Shown: positions 8,843 through 18,884 of the stretch, piece by piece
How the letters are laid out: every line of letters starts with the position of its first letter
Numbering within the stretch: position 1 is the stretch's first letter
Made by a program: the position numbers and the translations under genes
Notes under the pieces: model-generated
Databases searched by the model: none
What the model was told of the DNA's origin: nothing
What the model saw: the letters and a program-made list of their open reading frames with translations, nothing else
From: Streptomyces sp. TG1A-8
Lineage (GTDB): Bacteria; Actinomycetota; Actinomycetes; Streptomycetales; Streptomycetaceae
DNA: 64,000 nt
NCBI RefSeq assembly: GCF_030499535.1
Contig: NZ_JASTLB010000001.1
Span: 2,170,001 to 2,234,000 of the forward strand
Direction of reading: 5' to 3'

Positions 8843-9946
8843 CTACAGGCCGCGGCCCTGCTCGTACGCGCGCAGCTGCTCGGCGCTGATCATGCTCGTG
8901 TCGAAGAGGCTGGTCTCGTCGAGGGCGGCGTAGCCCTGCTGGGCCTGCTGGGGTTCCTGCGCCTGCTGGGGGGCGTAGGCGGACTGCTGGGCCCCGTAGC
9001 CCTGGAGGGAGGCGTCCGGCGCCGGGGCGTAGCCGGGGGCGGGGGGGTAGGTGTCCGCCTGCTGGTAACCGTACGGGTCCTGCTGGGCGTAGCCGGTCTG
9101 CTGCGGGAAGCCGCCGTAGGGGTCGGGCTGCTGCTGGTAGCCGTACGCCGGCTGCGGTTCGTACCGCGGCTCCGGCTGCGCGGGCTCCTGCGGCTGCCGG
9201 TCGCGGCGGCCGCCGGGGGTGTCGGCCTCGGCGAGGGCGGCCAGGTCGGCGAGGTAGTCGGCGTCGCTGGAGTGCTGGAAGGTCGTGGTGTCCTCGGCGA
9301 GGGCGCCGAGGTCGTCGGTGGCGATCCGGCCGTGCAGTTTCTGCCGGCCGCGGCCGACGGCCTCCAGGGTCTTGGCGAGGACCGCCTCGAAGGCGCCCAG
9401 CTTGGCGTCCACGTACTGGTTGGCGTTGTGGCGCAGGGTCTCGGGATCGTGGCTGCGCTCGGGGGCGTCCTCGTCCTCGTAGCCGTTCTCGTCCAGGCCG
9501 GGGCCGGTGCCGAGCAGCTTCTCGCGGCCGCGGCCGACCGAGCCGAGGGTCTTGGTCAGGACGACCTCGAAGTTGGCGAGCTTGGAGTCGACGTAGTCGT
9601 CGGCCTCGGCGCGGACCTCCTCGGCCTCCTGGCGGGCCTCGGTGAGGATCCGGTCGGCCTCGGCCTGGGCGCGGCGGGCGATCTCGGTGCCGGCGACCAG
9701 CGAGCCGCGCTCGCTGCGGGCGTCCTCGATGATCCGCTCGGCCTCCCGGCGGGCCTGCTCGACCATCTGCTCACGGTCGCCGATCAGCTCCTGCGCCTGG
9801 GCGAGGGAGCCGGGCAGGGCCTCGCGGACCTCTTCGAGCAGCGCGAGCAGCTCGGCGCGGTTGACCACGCACGAGGCGGACATGGGCATGGACCGGGCAC
9901 CGGCGACCGTGGAGACGATCTGGTCGAGCTTCTTCTGGACGTCCAC
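8843..9946 (-). CDS. DivIVA-like coiled-coil protein with internal repeat, 367 aa
   Basis: Often annotated as a cell-division initiation or ATP-synthase-b-like protein. The first half is helical (about 30-130: EQARREAERIIEDARSERG, EADRILTEARQEAEEV). Two copies of a 30-residue module follow, one starting DDYVDSKLANFEVVLTKTL (about 115-145), the other NQYVDAKLGAFEAVLAKTL (about 175-205), each ending VGRGR-KL. The second half is a disordered Gln/Pro/Tyr-rich tail (about 245-340: YGYQQQPDPYGG) ending in a helix (SMISAEQLRAYEQGRGL). No membrane segment. The GTG at 9946 gives MDVQKKLDQIV. A cytoskeletal or polar-growth scaffold role is inferred from architecture only. Confidence 0.82.
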   Translation of the reverse strand: MDVQKKLDQIVSTVAGARSMPMSASCVVNRAELLALLEEVREALPGSLAQAQELIGDREQMVEQARREAERIIEDARSERGSLVAGTEIARRAQAEADRILTEARQEAEEVRAEADDYVDSKLANFEVVLTKTLGSVGRGREKLLGTGPGLDENGYEDEDAPERSHDPETLRHNANQYVDAKLGAFEAVLAKTLEAVGRGRQKLHGRIATDDLGALAEDTTTFQHSSDADYLADLAALAEADTPGGRRDRQPQEPAQPEPRYEPQPAYGYQQQPDPYGGFPQQTGYAQQDPYGYQQADTYPPAPGYAPAPDASLQGYGAQQSAYAPQQAQEPQQAQQGYAALDETSLFDTSMISAEQLRAYEQGRGL

Positions 9947-10077
9947 CTGTACTCGCCACTCTCTACAGCTGTGTTGGAGACGGACGGGACGACTGTACGG
10001 CCCCGGCGCGACCGGCGGACACCGGGTGACGCGCTGTCGCCCGGCCGGGGGTCCCGCGGGCGGGCGGGGCGGCGGGC

Positions 10078-11373
<1,296 letters not shown>

Positions 11374-13580
11374 TCAGCCCTTCTCCAGGTACTGCTCCCG
11401 TTCCTCGTCCAGCAGGGCGTCCAGGGCCGTGCGCAGGCCGGGGAGGCGCTCCAGCTCCGGGTCGGCCGCCACCACCGCCGCCGCCTCCTGCCTGGCCTCC
11501 GCGATGACCTCCTCGTCCTCGATGACCGCCAGGACCCGCAGGCTGGAACGGGCACCGGACTGGGCCTGGCCGAGGACGTCGCCCTCACGGCGTTCCTCGA
11601 GGTCGATGCGGGAGAGCTCGAACCCGTCGAGCGTGGCGGCGACCGCGTCGAGGCGCCGGCGGGCGGGGGCCGCCCCGGGCGTCTCGGTGACCAGCAGGCA
11701 CAGGCCTGGGGCCGAACCCCGGCCCACCCGGCCGCGCAGCTGGTGCAGCTGGGAGACGCCGAAGCGGTCGGCGTCCATGATCACCATGACCGTGGCGTTG
11801 GGGACGTTGACGCCGACCTCGATGACCGTGGTGGCGACCAGGACGTCCGCCTCGCCGGCGGCGAAGCGGCGCATGACGGCGTCCTTGTCGTCGGGGTGCA
11901 TCCGGCCGTGCAGGACCTCCACCCCGAGGCCCTGGAGCGGACCGCGGGCGAGCTGGTCGGCCACGTCCAGGACGGCGAGCGGCGGACGCCGGGCGGCCTC
12001 GTCCCCGGCGGGCTGGTGCTGGACCGCCTTCTTCGGATCGTCCTCCTCGTCGCCGATGCGGGGGCAGACGACGTAGGCCTGGTGGCCGTGCGCGACCTCC
12101 TCGCGCACCCGCTCCCAGGCGCGGGCCAGGAAGTGGGGTTTGTCGGCGGCGGGGACGACGTGGCTGGCGATCGGGGAGCGGCCGGCCGGCAACTGGTCCA
12201 GGACCGAGGTCTCCAGGTCGCCGAAGACGGTCATGGCGACCGTGCGCGGGATGGGGGTGGCGGTCATGACCAGCAGGTGGGGCGGCTGCCTGCCCTTGCC
12301 GCGCAGCGCGTCGCGCTGCTCGACGCCGAAGCGGTGCTGCTCGTCCACGACCACCAGGCCGAGGTCGTGGAACTGCACCTTGTCCTCGATGAGGGCGTGG
12401 GTGCCGATGACGATGCCGGCCTCGCCGGTGGCCAGGTCCAGCAGGGCCCGGCGGCGGGCGGCGGTGCCCATGGAGCCGGTGAGCAGGACCACCCTGGTGG
12501 CGTGCTCGGCCCCGCCCAGCGTCCCCCCTCGGCCAGCTCGCCCATCATCTCGGTGACCGAGCGGTGGTGCTGCTGGGCGAGCACTTCGGTGGGGGCGAGC
12601 AGGGCGGCCTGACCGCCCGCGTCGACCACGGCGAGCATGGCGCGCAGGGCGACGAGGGTCTTGCCGGAGCCGACCTCGCCCTGCAGGAGCCGGTGCATGG
12701 GGTGCTCGGTGGCGAGGTCGCCGAAGATCTCCTCGGAGACCTTGCGCTGGCCCTCGGTGAGGGTGAAGGGCAGGCGGTCGTCGAAGGCCGTCAGGAGGCC
12801 GTCAGGCTGCGGTCTGCGGGGGACGGCGGGGAGCTGGGCGTCGGCGTGCCGGCGGCGGGCCAGGGCGACCTGGAGGACGAAGGCCTCGTCCCACTTCAGG
12901 CGGGCGCGGGCGCCGGCGATGTCGGCCCTGGTCTGCGGGCGGTGGATCCTGAGCAGGGCCTCGGGGAGGGGGAGCAGGCCGCGCCCCTCGCGCAGGGCGT
13001 CGGGGAGCGGGTCCAGGGCCTCCTGGGCGCTGGGCAGGACCGTCTGGACGGCCTTGCCGATCTTCCAGGACTCCAGCTTGGCGGTGGCGGGGTAGATCGG
13101 GATCAGGGCGCCGGCCCAGGTCTCGACCGTCTCCTCGCCGTCGCCGCGCAGCAGTTCGTAGGCGGGGTGCGCCAGTTGCAGACGGCGGTTGAAGACGGAG
13201 ACCTTGCCCGAGAACATCGCGCGGGTGCCCGGCAGCAGGTCCTTGTGGGGCTTGTGAACGCCGTTGCCGAAGAAGACCAGTTGGAGCCGGCCGCTGCCGT
13301 CCGTGATGGTGACCTCCAGGCGCTGGCCCTTGCCGCGCGGGGCCCTGGCGGAGGCGAAGCTGTGCAGGCGCGCGTCGGCGACCTGGGCGACCACGGTGAC
13401 GTGCTCGTCCATGGGCAGGTTGGCGAGGTGGGTGAGCTGGCCGCGCTCCTCGTACCGGCGCGGGTAGTGGTGCAGGAGGTCGCCCACGGTGTGCAGGCCG
13501 AGGTGCTCGGCCATCACCTTCGCGGTGGCGGGGCCGAGCACCTTCTTCAGTGGTTCTTCCAGTGCGGGCACGGGATCCAT
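11374..13580 (-). pseudogene. recG: ATP-dependent DNA helicase RecG, reading frame broken by one missing base
   Basis: Fork-remodelling and branch-migration helicase. The first part (MDPVPALEEPLKKVLGP to MMGELAEGG, from 13580) holds the wedge/OB domain and Walker A (LQGEVGSGKTLVALRAM). The second (VVLLTGSMGTAARR to the stop at 11374) holds motif II as DEQH, motif III MTATPIPRTVAM and the C-terminal TATTVIEVGVNVPNA and QLRGRVGRG. The frames meet at 12523-12528, where the minus strand has six Gs and seven would join them into one 735-residue protein. All motifs on both sides are intact and no other damage is seen, so a base-call error is more likely than a true null; otherwise recG is lost here. 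A palindrome GGCCGCGGG/CCCGCGGCC (11341-11358) lies just downstream. Confidence 0.88.
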
Positions 13581-13775
13581 TGCACACCACGGCGCCGACA
13601 ATGGCACGGACGGTGCCGTGTGCGTGCCCGGAACGCCCTGGTCAGGCGGGTCGTCCGAGCCTGGGGCGGCGCGCTGCGGAGGACGGCGCGCCGCGCGTGG
13701 GGGACGGCGGGGACTGCGGGGGACGCGGACGGGGACGACGTGGTCCGGGGCGCGTCCGGGGCCGCTCGGGCGGAC

Positions 13776-15578
13776 TCACTCCACTCCGATGAGCAGCAGC
13801 GCGCCCTGCCGGCCGCCCCGGTGCACCACCGTGTCCACGGCGAGGTAGGACTCGCGGACGCGGGTCTCCAGGCGGTCGGCGACGCTCCGCGGCGCCTCGT
13901 CGCCGACGACCAGGGTGACCAGCTCGCCGCCGGCCTGGAGCATGCGGTCGAGGACGGTCCCGGCCGTGGCGGTGACGTCGCCGCCGATCACCGCCACGTC
14001 GCCGTCGATCAGGCCCAGTACGTCCCCGGCCTGGCAGATGCCGGCCGTCGTCCAGGACTGGCGTTCGGCGACGACGACCTCGCCGTAGCGGGTGGCGCCC
14101 GCGGCCGAGGTCATCTGGACGACGTCCTCGTCGAAGCGGCGGCCCGGCTCGTGCACCGCGAGCGCGGCGATGCCCTGGACCGCGGAGCGGGTCGGGATCA
14201 GCGCCACCCGGATGCCCTCGGCGCGGGCCTGCTCGGCCGCCGCGGCGGCGGTGTGGCGCAGTTCGGCGTCGTTGGGCAGCAGCACGACCTCACGGGCGTG
14301 GGCCCGCCGCACCGCCTGCACCAGTTCCCCGCTGGCGGGCGGCTCGCCGGGGCGGGCGAGGACGGCGGTCGCGCCGGCCTCGGCGTAGAGCCCGGCCAGG
14401 CCCTCACCGGGGACGACGGCGACGACGGCCCGCTGGGCGCGCTCGCGCGGCGACCGCTCGCCGCCGGTGTGCGCGTCGCCGAGCCCGAAGTGCGTGATCC
14501 GGATGCGGTACGGCCGCCCGGCCTCGACGCCCGCCTCCACGGCGGCGCCGGCGTCGTCCACGTGCACGTGGACGTTCCACAGCCCGTCGCCGCCGACCAC
14601 GACGAGGGAGTCCCCGAGGGCGTCGAGCCGCTCCCGCAGCCGGGCCACGGCCTCGTCGCCGGCCTCCAGGAGGTAGATCACCTCGAAGACGGGACCGCCG
14701 GCCGCCTCACCGCCGTCGTCGCACGGCCCGGCCCCGGAACCGGCCGCCCCGTGCCCGTACCCGGCCGGACCGCCGGTGCCTTCCGCGCGCGCGTGCCCGG
14801 CCGGGGCGGCAGCGCCCTCCCCTCGCGCGTGCGCCGCCGACTCCGCGGCGGTGACCACGCGGGCGTGCGCGTCGGAGACCGTGTCCGGGAAGCCCGCCGA
14901 GGGGTACCGCGCGGCCGGCGCCTCCCCCGTGCACGCCTCCACCAGGGCCCCCAGCACCGCGACGAGCCCCCTGCCGCCCGCGTCGACCACCCCGGCCCGC
15001 CGCAGCACGGCCAGGTGGTCCGGAGTCGCCGCCAGGGCGGCCCTGGCACCTTCGTAGGCCGCCCGCACGACCGTCCCGCAGTCGTCCCCGGCGGCCCCGG
15101 CGGCCTCGGCGGCGGCCGAGGCGACCGTCAGCACCGTGCCCTCGACGGGGCGGGCCACGGCCTCGCGGGCGGACGCGGCGGCGTGCCGCAGCGCCAGCCG
15201 CAGCACCGCGCCACCGGCGCGGGAGGTCTCCCCCGGCTCCTCCCGGACGAGCACCTGCGCCATGCCCCGCAGCAACTGCGCGAGGATCGTCCCGGAGTTG
15301 CCCCGGGCCCCGATGAGCGCCCCGTGCGCCATCGCGCGCATCGCGTCGGCGAGCGCCGGCTCCCCGGGCCCGGTCTCGTGCCCGGCGAACACCGCCTCGA
15401 CGGCGGCGGTGGCCGATTCCACGGTGAGGTAGAGGTTCGTCCCGGTGTCCCCGTCGGCCACCGGATAGACGTTGATCGCGTCGATCTCCTCGCGGGCCCG
15501 CCCCAGGGCCCGCAGCGCCAGACCGCACCAGGTGCGCACCGCGAGAGCATCGAAGAACGTCTGCGGCACCTGCGCCAC
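13776..15578 (-). CDS. DAK2/DegV-associated kinase (FakA/YloV-like), 600 aa
   Basis: The N-terminal DhaL-type nucleotide-binding domain (about 1-205) has the Mg-ATP site INVYPVADGDTGTNLYLTV and ALIGARGNSGTILAQLLRG. The rest matches the FakA middle and C-terminal domains (VVVGGDGLWNVHVHVDDAGAAVE; VIGGDVTATAGTVLDRML). In Firmicutes FakA phosphorylates fatty acids bound to FakB (DegV) proteins; here the substrate is inferred, and no fakB is in the window. An Ala/Gly-rich linker (about 245-295) is inserted between domains. The GTG at 15578 has GGGAGG 6 nt upstream. It is divergent from rpmB and tail-adjacent to recG, an arrangement common in actinobacteria. Confidence 0.88.
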   Translation of the reverse strand: MAQVPQTFFDALAVRTWCGLALRALGRAREEIDAINVYPVADGDTGTNLYLTVESATAAVEAVFAGHETGPGEPALADAMRAMAHGALIGARGNSGTILAQLLRGMAQVLVREEPGETSRAGGAVLRLALRHAAASAREAVARPVEGTVLTVASAAAEAAGAAGDDCGTVVRAAYEGARAALAATPDHLAVLRRAGVVDAGGRGLVAVLGALVEACTGEAPAARYPSAGFPDTVSDAHARVVTAAESAAHARGEGAAAPAGHARAEGTGGPAGYGHGAAGSGAGPCDDGGEAAGGPVFEVIYLLEAGDEAVARLRERLDALGDSLVVVGGDGLWNVHVHVDDAGAAVEAGVEAGRPYRIRITHFGLGDAHTGGERSPRERAQRAVVAVVPGEGLAGLYAEAGATAVLARPGEPPASGELVQAVRRAHAREVVLLPNDAELRHTAAAAAEQARAEGIRVALIPTRSAVQGIAALAVHEPGRRFDEDVVQMTSAAGATRYGEVVVAERQSWTTAGICQAGDVLGLIDGDVAVIGGDVTATAGTVLDRMLQAGGELVTLVVGDEAPRSVADRLETRVRESYLAVDTVVHRGGRQGALLLIGVE

Positions 15579-15720
15579 CTGCGCCTCCCTGACTGGCTGG
15601 ACGTGGGACGCAGCGTAGACCCCGCGGTGGCGGCGGCCTCCGCAGGAGGGCCGGGGCGGGTGCCTGAGCTGCCATGGTAGTTTCGCTGTACGGGCGCAGC
15701 CGTTGTATGCTGCTCCGGTT

Positions 15721-15805
15721 GCCCGATCCTGATCGGGCCATTCCCCCCGGCAGCGCCACTCAAGATCTCAGGTTCTGAGGATCTCGATCCCGGCATGCCG
15801 GGATC
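15721..15805 (+). promoter_or_regulatory. Structured 5' leader of rpmB
   Basis: Between a possible -10 (TATGCT, 15706-15711) and the rpmB start lie consecutive inverted repeats: GCCCGATC-CT-GATCGGGC (15721-15738), an imperfect AGATCTCAG-GTT-CTGAGGATCT (about 15763-15784) and a perfect 20-base palindrome GATCCCGGCATGCCGGGATC (15786-15805). Ribosomal-protein leaders are often autoregulatory; whether this one is, or whether zinc matters, is inference. Confidence 0.45.
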
Positions 15806-15840
15806 AACCGTAAGTGCATCTGAAGTCTTTGGAGTGACCC

Positions 15841-16026
15841 GTGGCTGCCAACTGCGACGTCTGCGGCAAGGGGCCGGGCTTCGGCAACAACATCTCGCAC
15901 TCGCACCGCCGTACGTCCCGCCGCTGGAACCCGAACATCCAGCGTGTGCGTACCGTGGTCGGCGGGACGCCGAAGCGCGTGAACGCTTGCACCTCGTGCA
16001 TCAAGGCCGGCAAGGTCTCGCGCTGA
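15841..16026 (+). CDS. rpmB: 50S ribosomal protein L28 (zinc-ribbon form)
   Basis: 61-residue L28 starting [20 protein letters not shown], containing [14 protein letters not shown] and two CxxC pairs (CDVC near residues 5-8, CTSC near 50-53), so it is the zinc-binding form. Streptomycetes often carry a second, cysteine-free L28 under Zur control elsewhere. The GTG start follows GGAG with 6-nt spacing. Monocistronic: divergent from the DAK-kinase gene and followed by a terminator. Confidence 0.97.
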   Translation: MAANCDVCGKGPGFGNNISHSHRRTSRRWNPNIQRVRTVVGGTPKRVNACTSCIKAGKVSR

Positions 16027-16098
16027 CGTTTCATCCCCCACGCTCGCGAGAGCAGGGGGGACATCCGCGCGCGGCCACTGTCCGGTTCGCTGCACTGA

Positions 16099-16124
16099 GC
16101 CGGTCCACCTGAGGGTGGGCCGGC
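16099..16124 (+). terminator. Terminator of rpmB
   Basis: 11-bp arms GCCGGTCCACC / GGTGGGCCGGC (one U-G pair) around a TGAG loop, followed by TTCTTG on the + strand. It separates rpmB from the convergent thiD. Confidence 0.7.
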
Positions 16125-16143
16125 TTCTTGCCGTCCCCGTGGC

Positions 16144-16929
16144 TCAGGCCCGCAGGCGCCAGCCGTGGTCCACCGGCCCGATCCCCGCGCCCAGCGCGAA
16201 CCCGGCCGCGATCGCCCCGGTGACGTACTCCTTGGCCCGCGCCGCCGCCTCCGGCACGGACAGCCCCTTCGCCAGCTCCGACGCGATCGCGGACGCCAGC
16301 GTGCACCCCGTGCCGTGGGTGTGCCGGTTGTCGTGCCGCGGCGCCCGCAGCCAGTGCTCCTCGAAGCCGTCGGTCAGCAGGTCCACGGCGTCCCCCGCCA
16401 GGTGCCCGCCCTTGACCAGCGCCCAGCGCGGCCCGTACTCCAGCACGGCCGCGGCGGCCCGGCGCAGGTCGTCCTGCGACTCCACCCGGACGCCCGTGAG
16501 CTGGGCCACCTCGTCCAGGTTCGGGGTCGCCACGGTCGCCACCGGCAGCAGCCGCGTGCGCAGCGACTCCAGAGCGGAGGCGGCCAACAGCGGATCACCG
16601 TGCTTGGAGACGCCCACCGGGTCCACCACGGCCGGCGCGTCCGTGGTGGAGATCAGTTCGGCGACCGTCCCGACCAGTTCCGCCGAGGCGAGCATCCCGG
16701 TCTTCACGGCCTGGACGCCGATGTCGTCCACGACGCTGCGGTACTGGGCGCGCACCGCCCGGGCCGGCAGTTCCCAGGTGCCCTGCACCCCCACGGAGTT
16801 CTGCGCGGTCACCGCCGTGATCACGCTCATGCCGTGCACGCCGAGGGCCAGCATCGTCTTCAGGTCGGCCTGGACGCCGGCGCCCCCGCCGGAGTCCGAG
16901 CCCGCCACGGTGAGGACGCGGGGGATCAC
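16144..16929 (-). CDS. thiD: Hydroxymethylpyrimidine / phosphomethylpyrimidine kinase
   Basis: Ribokinase-fold enzyme phosphorylating HMP and HMP-P in thiamine synthesis. Signs: [21 protein letters not shown] (substrate loop, residues 5-25), [15 protein letters not shown], and the catalytic anion-hole stretch [16 protein letters not shown] (about 210-225). 261 residues is normal. The GTG at 16929 overlaps the thiL stop in GTGA, so thiL and thiD are translationally coupled. Confidence 0.95.
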   Translation of the reverse strand: MIPRVLTVAGSDSGGGAGVQADLKTMLALGVHGMSVITAVTAQNSVGVQGTWELPARAVRAQYRSVVDDIGVQAVKTGMLASAELVGTVAELISTTDAPAVVDPVGVSKHGDPLLAASALESLRTRLLPVATVATPNLDEVAQLTGVRVESQDDLRRAAAAVLEYGPRWALVKGGHLAGDAVDLLTDGFEEHWLRAPRHDNRHTHGTGCTLASAIASELAKGLSVPEAAARAKEYVTGAIAAGFALGAGIGPVDHGWRLRA

Positions 16930-17891
16930 GACTCGATGTCCCCGAAGTGGTCCCAGCCGCCCTTGCTGGTCCAGGGAGCCCCGTCGACCGTGACCTGCGG
17001 CAGCGCCGAGGGGCTGAGGACCTCGCCGATGACCTTCCAGCGGGCCGGGAGCTTGGTGTCGGGCGGGAAGGTCGCCACGATCGCGTGGTCCTCTCCCCCG
17101 GACAGCACCCACTGCAGCGGGTCGACGCCGACGGCCTGCCCGATGTCGTGCATCTGGGTGGGGATGTCGATGGCGCCGGAGCGGATGTCGATGCGCACCT
17201 TGCTGGCCTCCGCGATGTGGCCGAGGTCGGCGATCAGCCCGTCGCTGACGTCGCACATCGCGGTCGCGCCCAGCGCGGCGGCGGCCGGGCCCGCGTGGTA
17301 CGGCGGCTCGGGGCGCCGGTGGGCCTCCACGAAGGCGCGCGGCGAGTGGAAGCCGCGCGAGAGCACCGCGTAGCCGGCCGCGGACCAGCCCAGCCAGCCG
17401 GTGACGGCCACGAGGTCGCCGGGCCGGCTGCCGGAGCGGGTCACCGGCTCCTGGTTGCGCAGGTCGCCGAGCGCGGTGATCGACACCATGATCGTGTCGC
17501 CCCGCACGACGTCCCCGCCGACCACGCAGGCGCCCGCGACCTGGCACTCGTCGCGCAGGCCGTCCATCAGCTCGCTCGGCCAGGTGACCGGCAGCTCGGC
17601 CGGGACGACCAGGCCGAGCAGCAGCGCGGTCGGCACGGCGCCCATCGCGGCGATGTCCGCGAGGTTCTGCGCGGCCGCCTTGCGCCCGACGTCGTACGCC
17701 GTGGACCAGTCGCGGCGGAAGTGCCGCCCCTCCAGCAGGATGTCGGTGCTCGCCACCACCCTGCGGTCGGGCGCGGCGACCACCGCCGCGTCGTCACCGG
17801 GGCCGACCCGGACCGCCGGGGTGGTGGTGAGACGGGAGGTCAGCTCCCTGATGAGCCCGAACTCACCTAGCTCACCCACTGTGCCCTTCAT
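16926..17891 (-). CDS. thiL: Thiamine-monophosphate kinase
   Basis: Makes thiamine diphosphate from thiamine monophosphate and ATP. PurM-like fold: GELGEFGLI at the N-terminus, [10 protein letters not shown] (Mg-ATP Asp pair, about 35-44), [31 protein letters not shown] and [18 protein letters not shown]. 321 residues. The ATG at 17891 has GAGGAC 4 nt upstream. First gene of thiL-thiD. Confidence 0.95.
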   Translation of the reverse strand: MKGTVGELGEFGLIRELTSRLTTTPAVRVGPGDDAAVVAAPDRRVVASTDILLEGRHFRRDWSTAYDVGRKAAAQNLADIAAMGAVPTALLLGLVVPAELPVTWPSELMDGLRDECQVAGACVVGGDVVRGDTIMVSITALGDLRNQEPVTRSGSRPGDLVAVTGWLGWSAAGYAVLSRGFHSPRAFVEAHRRPEPPYHAGPAAAALGATAMCDVSDGLIADLGHIAEASKVRIDIRSGAIDIPTQMHDIGQAVGVDPLQWVLSGGEDHAIVATFPPDTKLPARWKVIGEVLSPSALPQVTVDGAPWTSKGGWDHFGDIES

Positions 17892-18096
17892 TGTCCTCAA
17901 GCCCCTTCCGTGCCTGTCCGTGCCCGGTCGCGCGTCCCCAGTGTCCCCGATACGGTCGAGGTGACCGTCAACTTCCGTCCTGTCCGCGCTCCGCCGCGCA
18001 AGCCCGCTCCCCGCAGGTCTCCCCGCGGACAGTGGCGACGCGATACCGTGGCGTTCCTTTCCCCCACATGATCCTCGTGGCCGCCCTGGAGGTTCC

Positions 18097-18330
18097 GTGG
18101 TACAGGCGTACATCCTGATCCAGACGGAGGTCGGCAAGGCGTCGACCGTCGCCGAGACGATCGGCAGGCTGCCCGGAGTGCTCCAGGCCGAGGACGTCAC
18201 GGGGCCGTACGACGTCATCGTGCGCGCCCAGGCCGACACCGTGGACGACCTCGGCCGCATGGTGGTCGCGAGGGTCCAGCAGGTGGACGGCATCACCCGC
18301 ACCCTGACCTGTCCGGTCGTGCACCTGTAG
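18097..18330 (+). CDS. Stand-alone Lrp/AsnC ligand-binding (RAM) domain protein, 77 aa
   Basis: Consists only of the αβ RAM domain found at the C-terminus of Lrp/AsnC regulators: MVQAYILIQTEVGKASTVAE, GRLPGVLQAEDVTGPYDVIV, VQQVDGITRTLTCPVVHL. There is no DNA-binding helix-turn-helix. Such proteins form oligomers that bind amino acids and may modulate a full-length Lrp partner. The GTG at 18097 has GGAGG upstream. It is followed 20 bases later by the DUF3515 lipoprotein gene and may be co-transcribed with it. Confidence 0.9.
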   Translation: MVQAYILIQTEVGKASTVAETIGRLPGVLQAEDVTGPYDVIVRAQADTVDDLGRMVVARVQQVDGITRTLTCPVVHL

Positions 18331-18350
18331 CCCCCGTCTACCCTTGGCCG

Positions 18351-18869
18351 GTGAACATCTCGCGGCACCGGTCCCTCGCCCTGCTCGCACCCGCCCTGCT
18401 GATCGCGGTCGCGGGCTGCTCCCCGGGCGGCGACGGCGCCACGGTCGCGGTTCCCAGTCCCGACGCGAGGACGGCCGGGCTGTGCCGGGACCTGCACCGG
18501 GCGCTGCCCGGGAAGCTGGACGGCTTCGGCCGCGACGACCCCGAGCCCCGGTCCGCCTACACGGCGGGCTGGGGAAGCCCGGCGATCATACTGCGCTGCG
18601 GTGTCGTACGGCCGCCGAAGATGGTCGACCCCGAGGTGGCCGAGGGCGGCGACCCGGACGCGCTCGCGGGCGGGGTGGACGGCGTCGACTGGCTGATGGA
18701 GAAGCGCGGCGACGGCACCTGGCGGTTCACCACGGCCAACCGTGAGGCCTACGTCGAGGTGAGCCTGCCCGAGGGGATGTCGGGGCAGGAGGCCGGCGCC
18801 GCGGTCCTCACCGGTCTGGCGCCCTCGGTCAAGAAGGCGATCCCGGAGGGGATCGCCTCCATGCGGTGA
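18351..18869 (+). CDS. DUF3515 lipoprotein, 172 aa
   Basis: The N-terminus has a lipoprotein signal, LALLAPALLIAVAGC with lipobox VAGC (Cys23), so the protein should be lipid-anchored outside the membrane. The DUF3515 core includes CRDLHRALPGKLDGFGRDDP, WGSPAIILRCGV and YVEVSLPEGMSGQEAGAAVL. DUF3515 genes typically sit beside ddl in actinobacteria, as here (ddl is convergent, 15 bases apart), hinting at a wall-related role that is not established. The GTG start at 18351 gives MNISRHRS. Confidence 0.88.
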   Translation: MNISRHRSLALLAPALLIAVAGCSPGGDGATVAVPSPDARTAGLCRDLHRALPGKLDGFGRDDPEPRSAYTAGWGSPAIILRCGVVRPPKMVDPEVAEGGDPDALAGGVDGVDWLMEKRGDGTWRFTTANREAYVEVSLPEGMSGQEAGAAVLTGLAPSVKKAIPEGIASMR

Positions 18870-18884
18870 GGCGGGCGCGCGGGG

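Noticed and set aside
12564..15680. 1,038-codon + strand frame
   Set aside because: Antisense to recG and the DAK-kinase gene; no motif.
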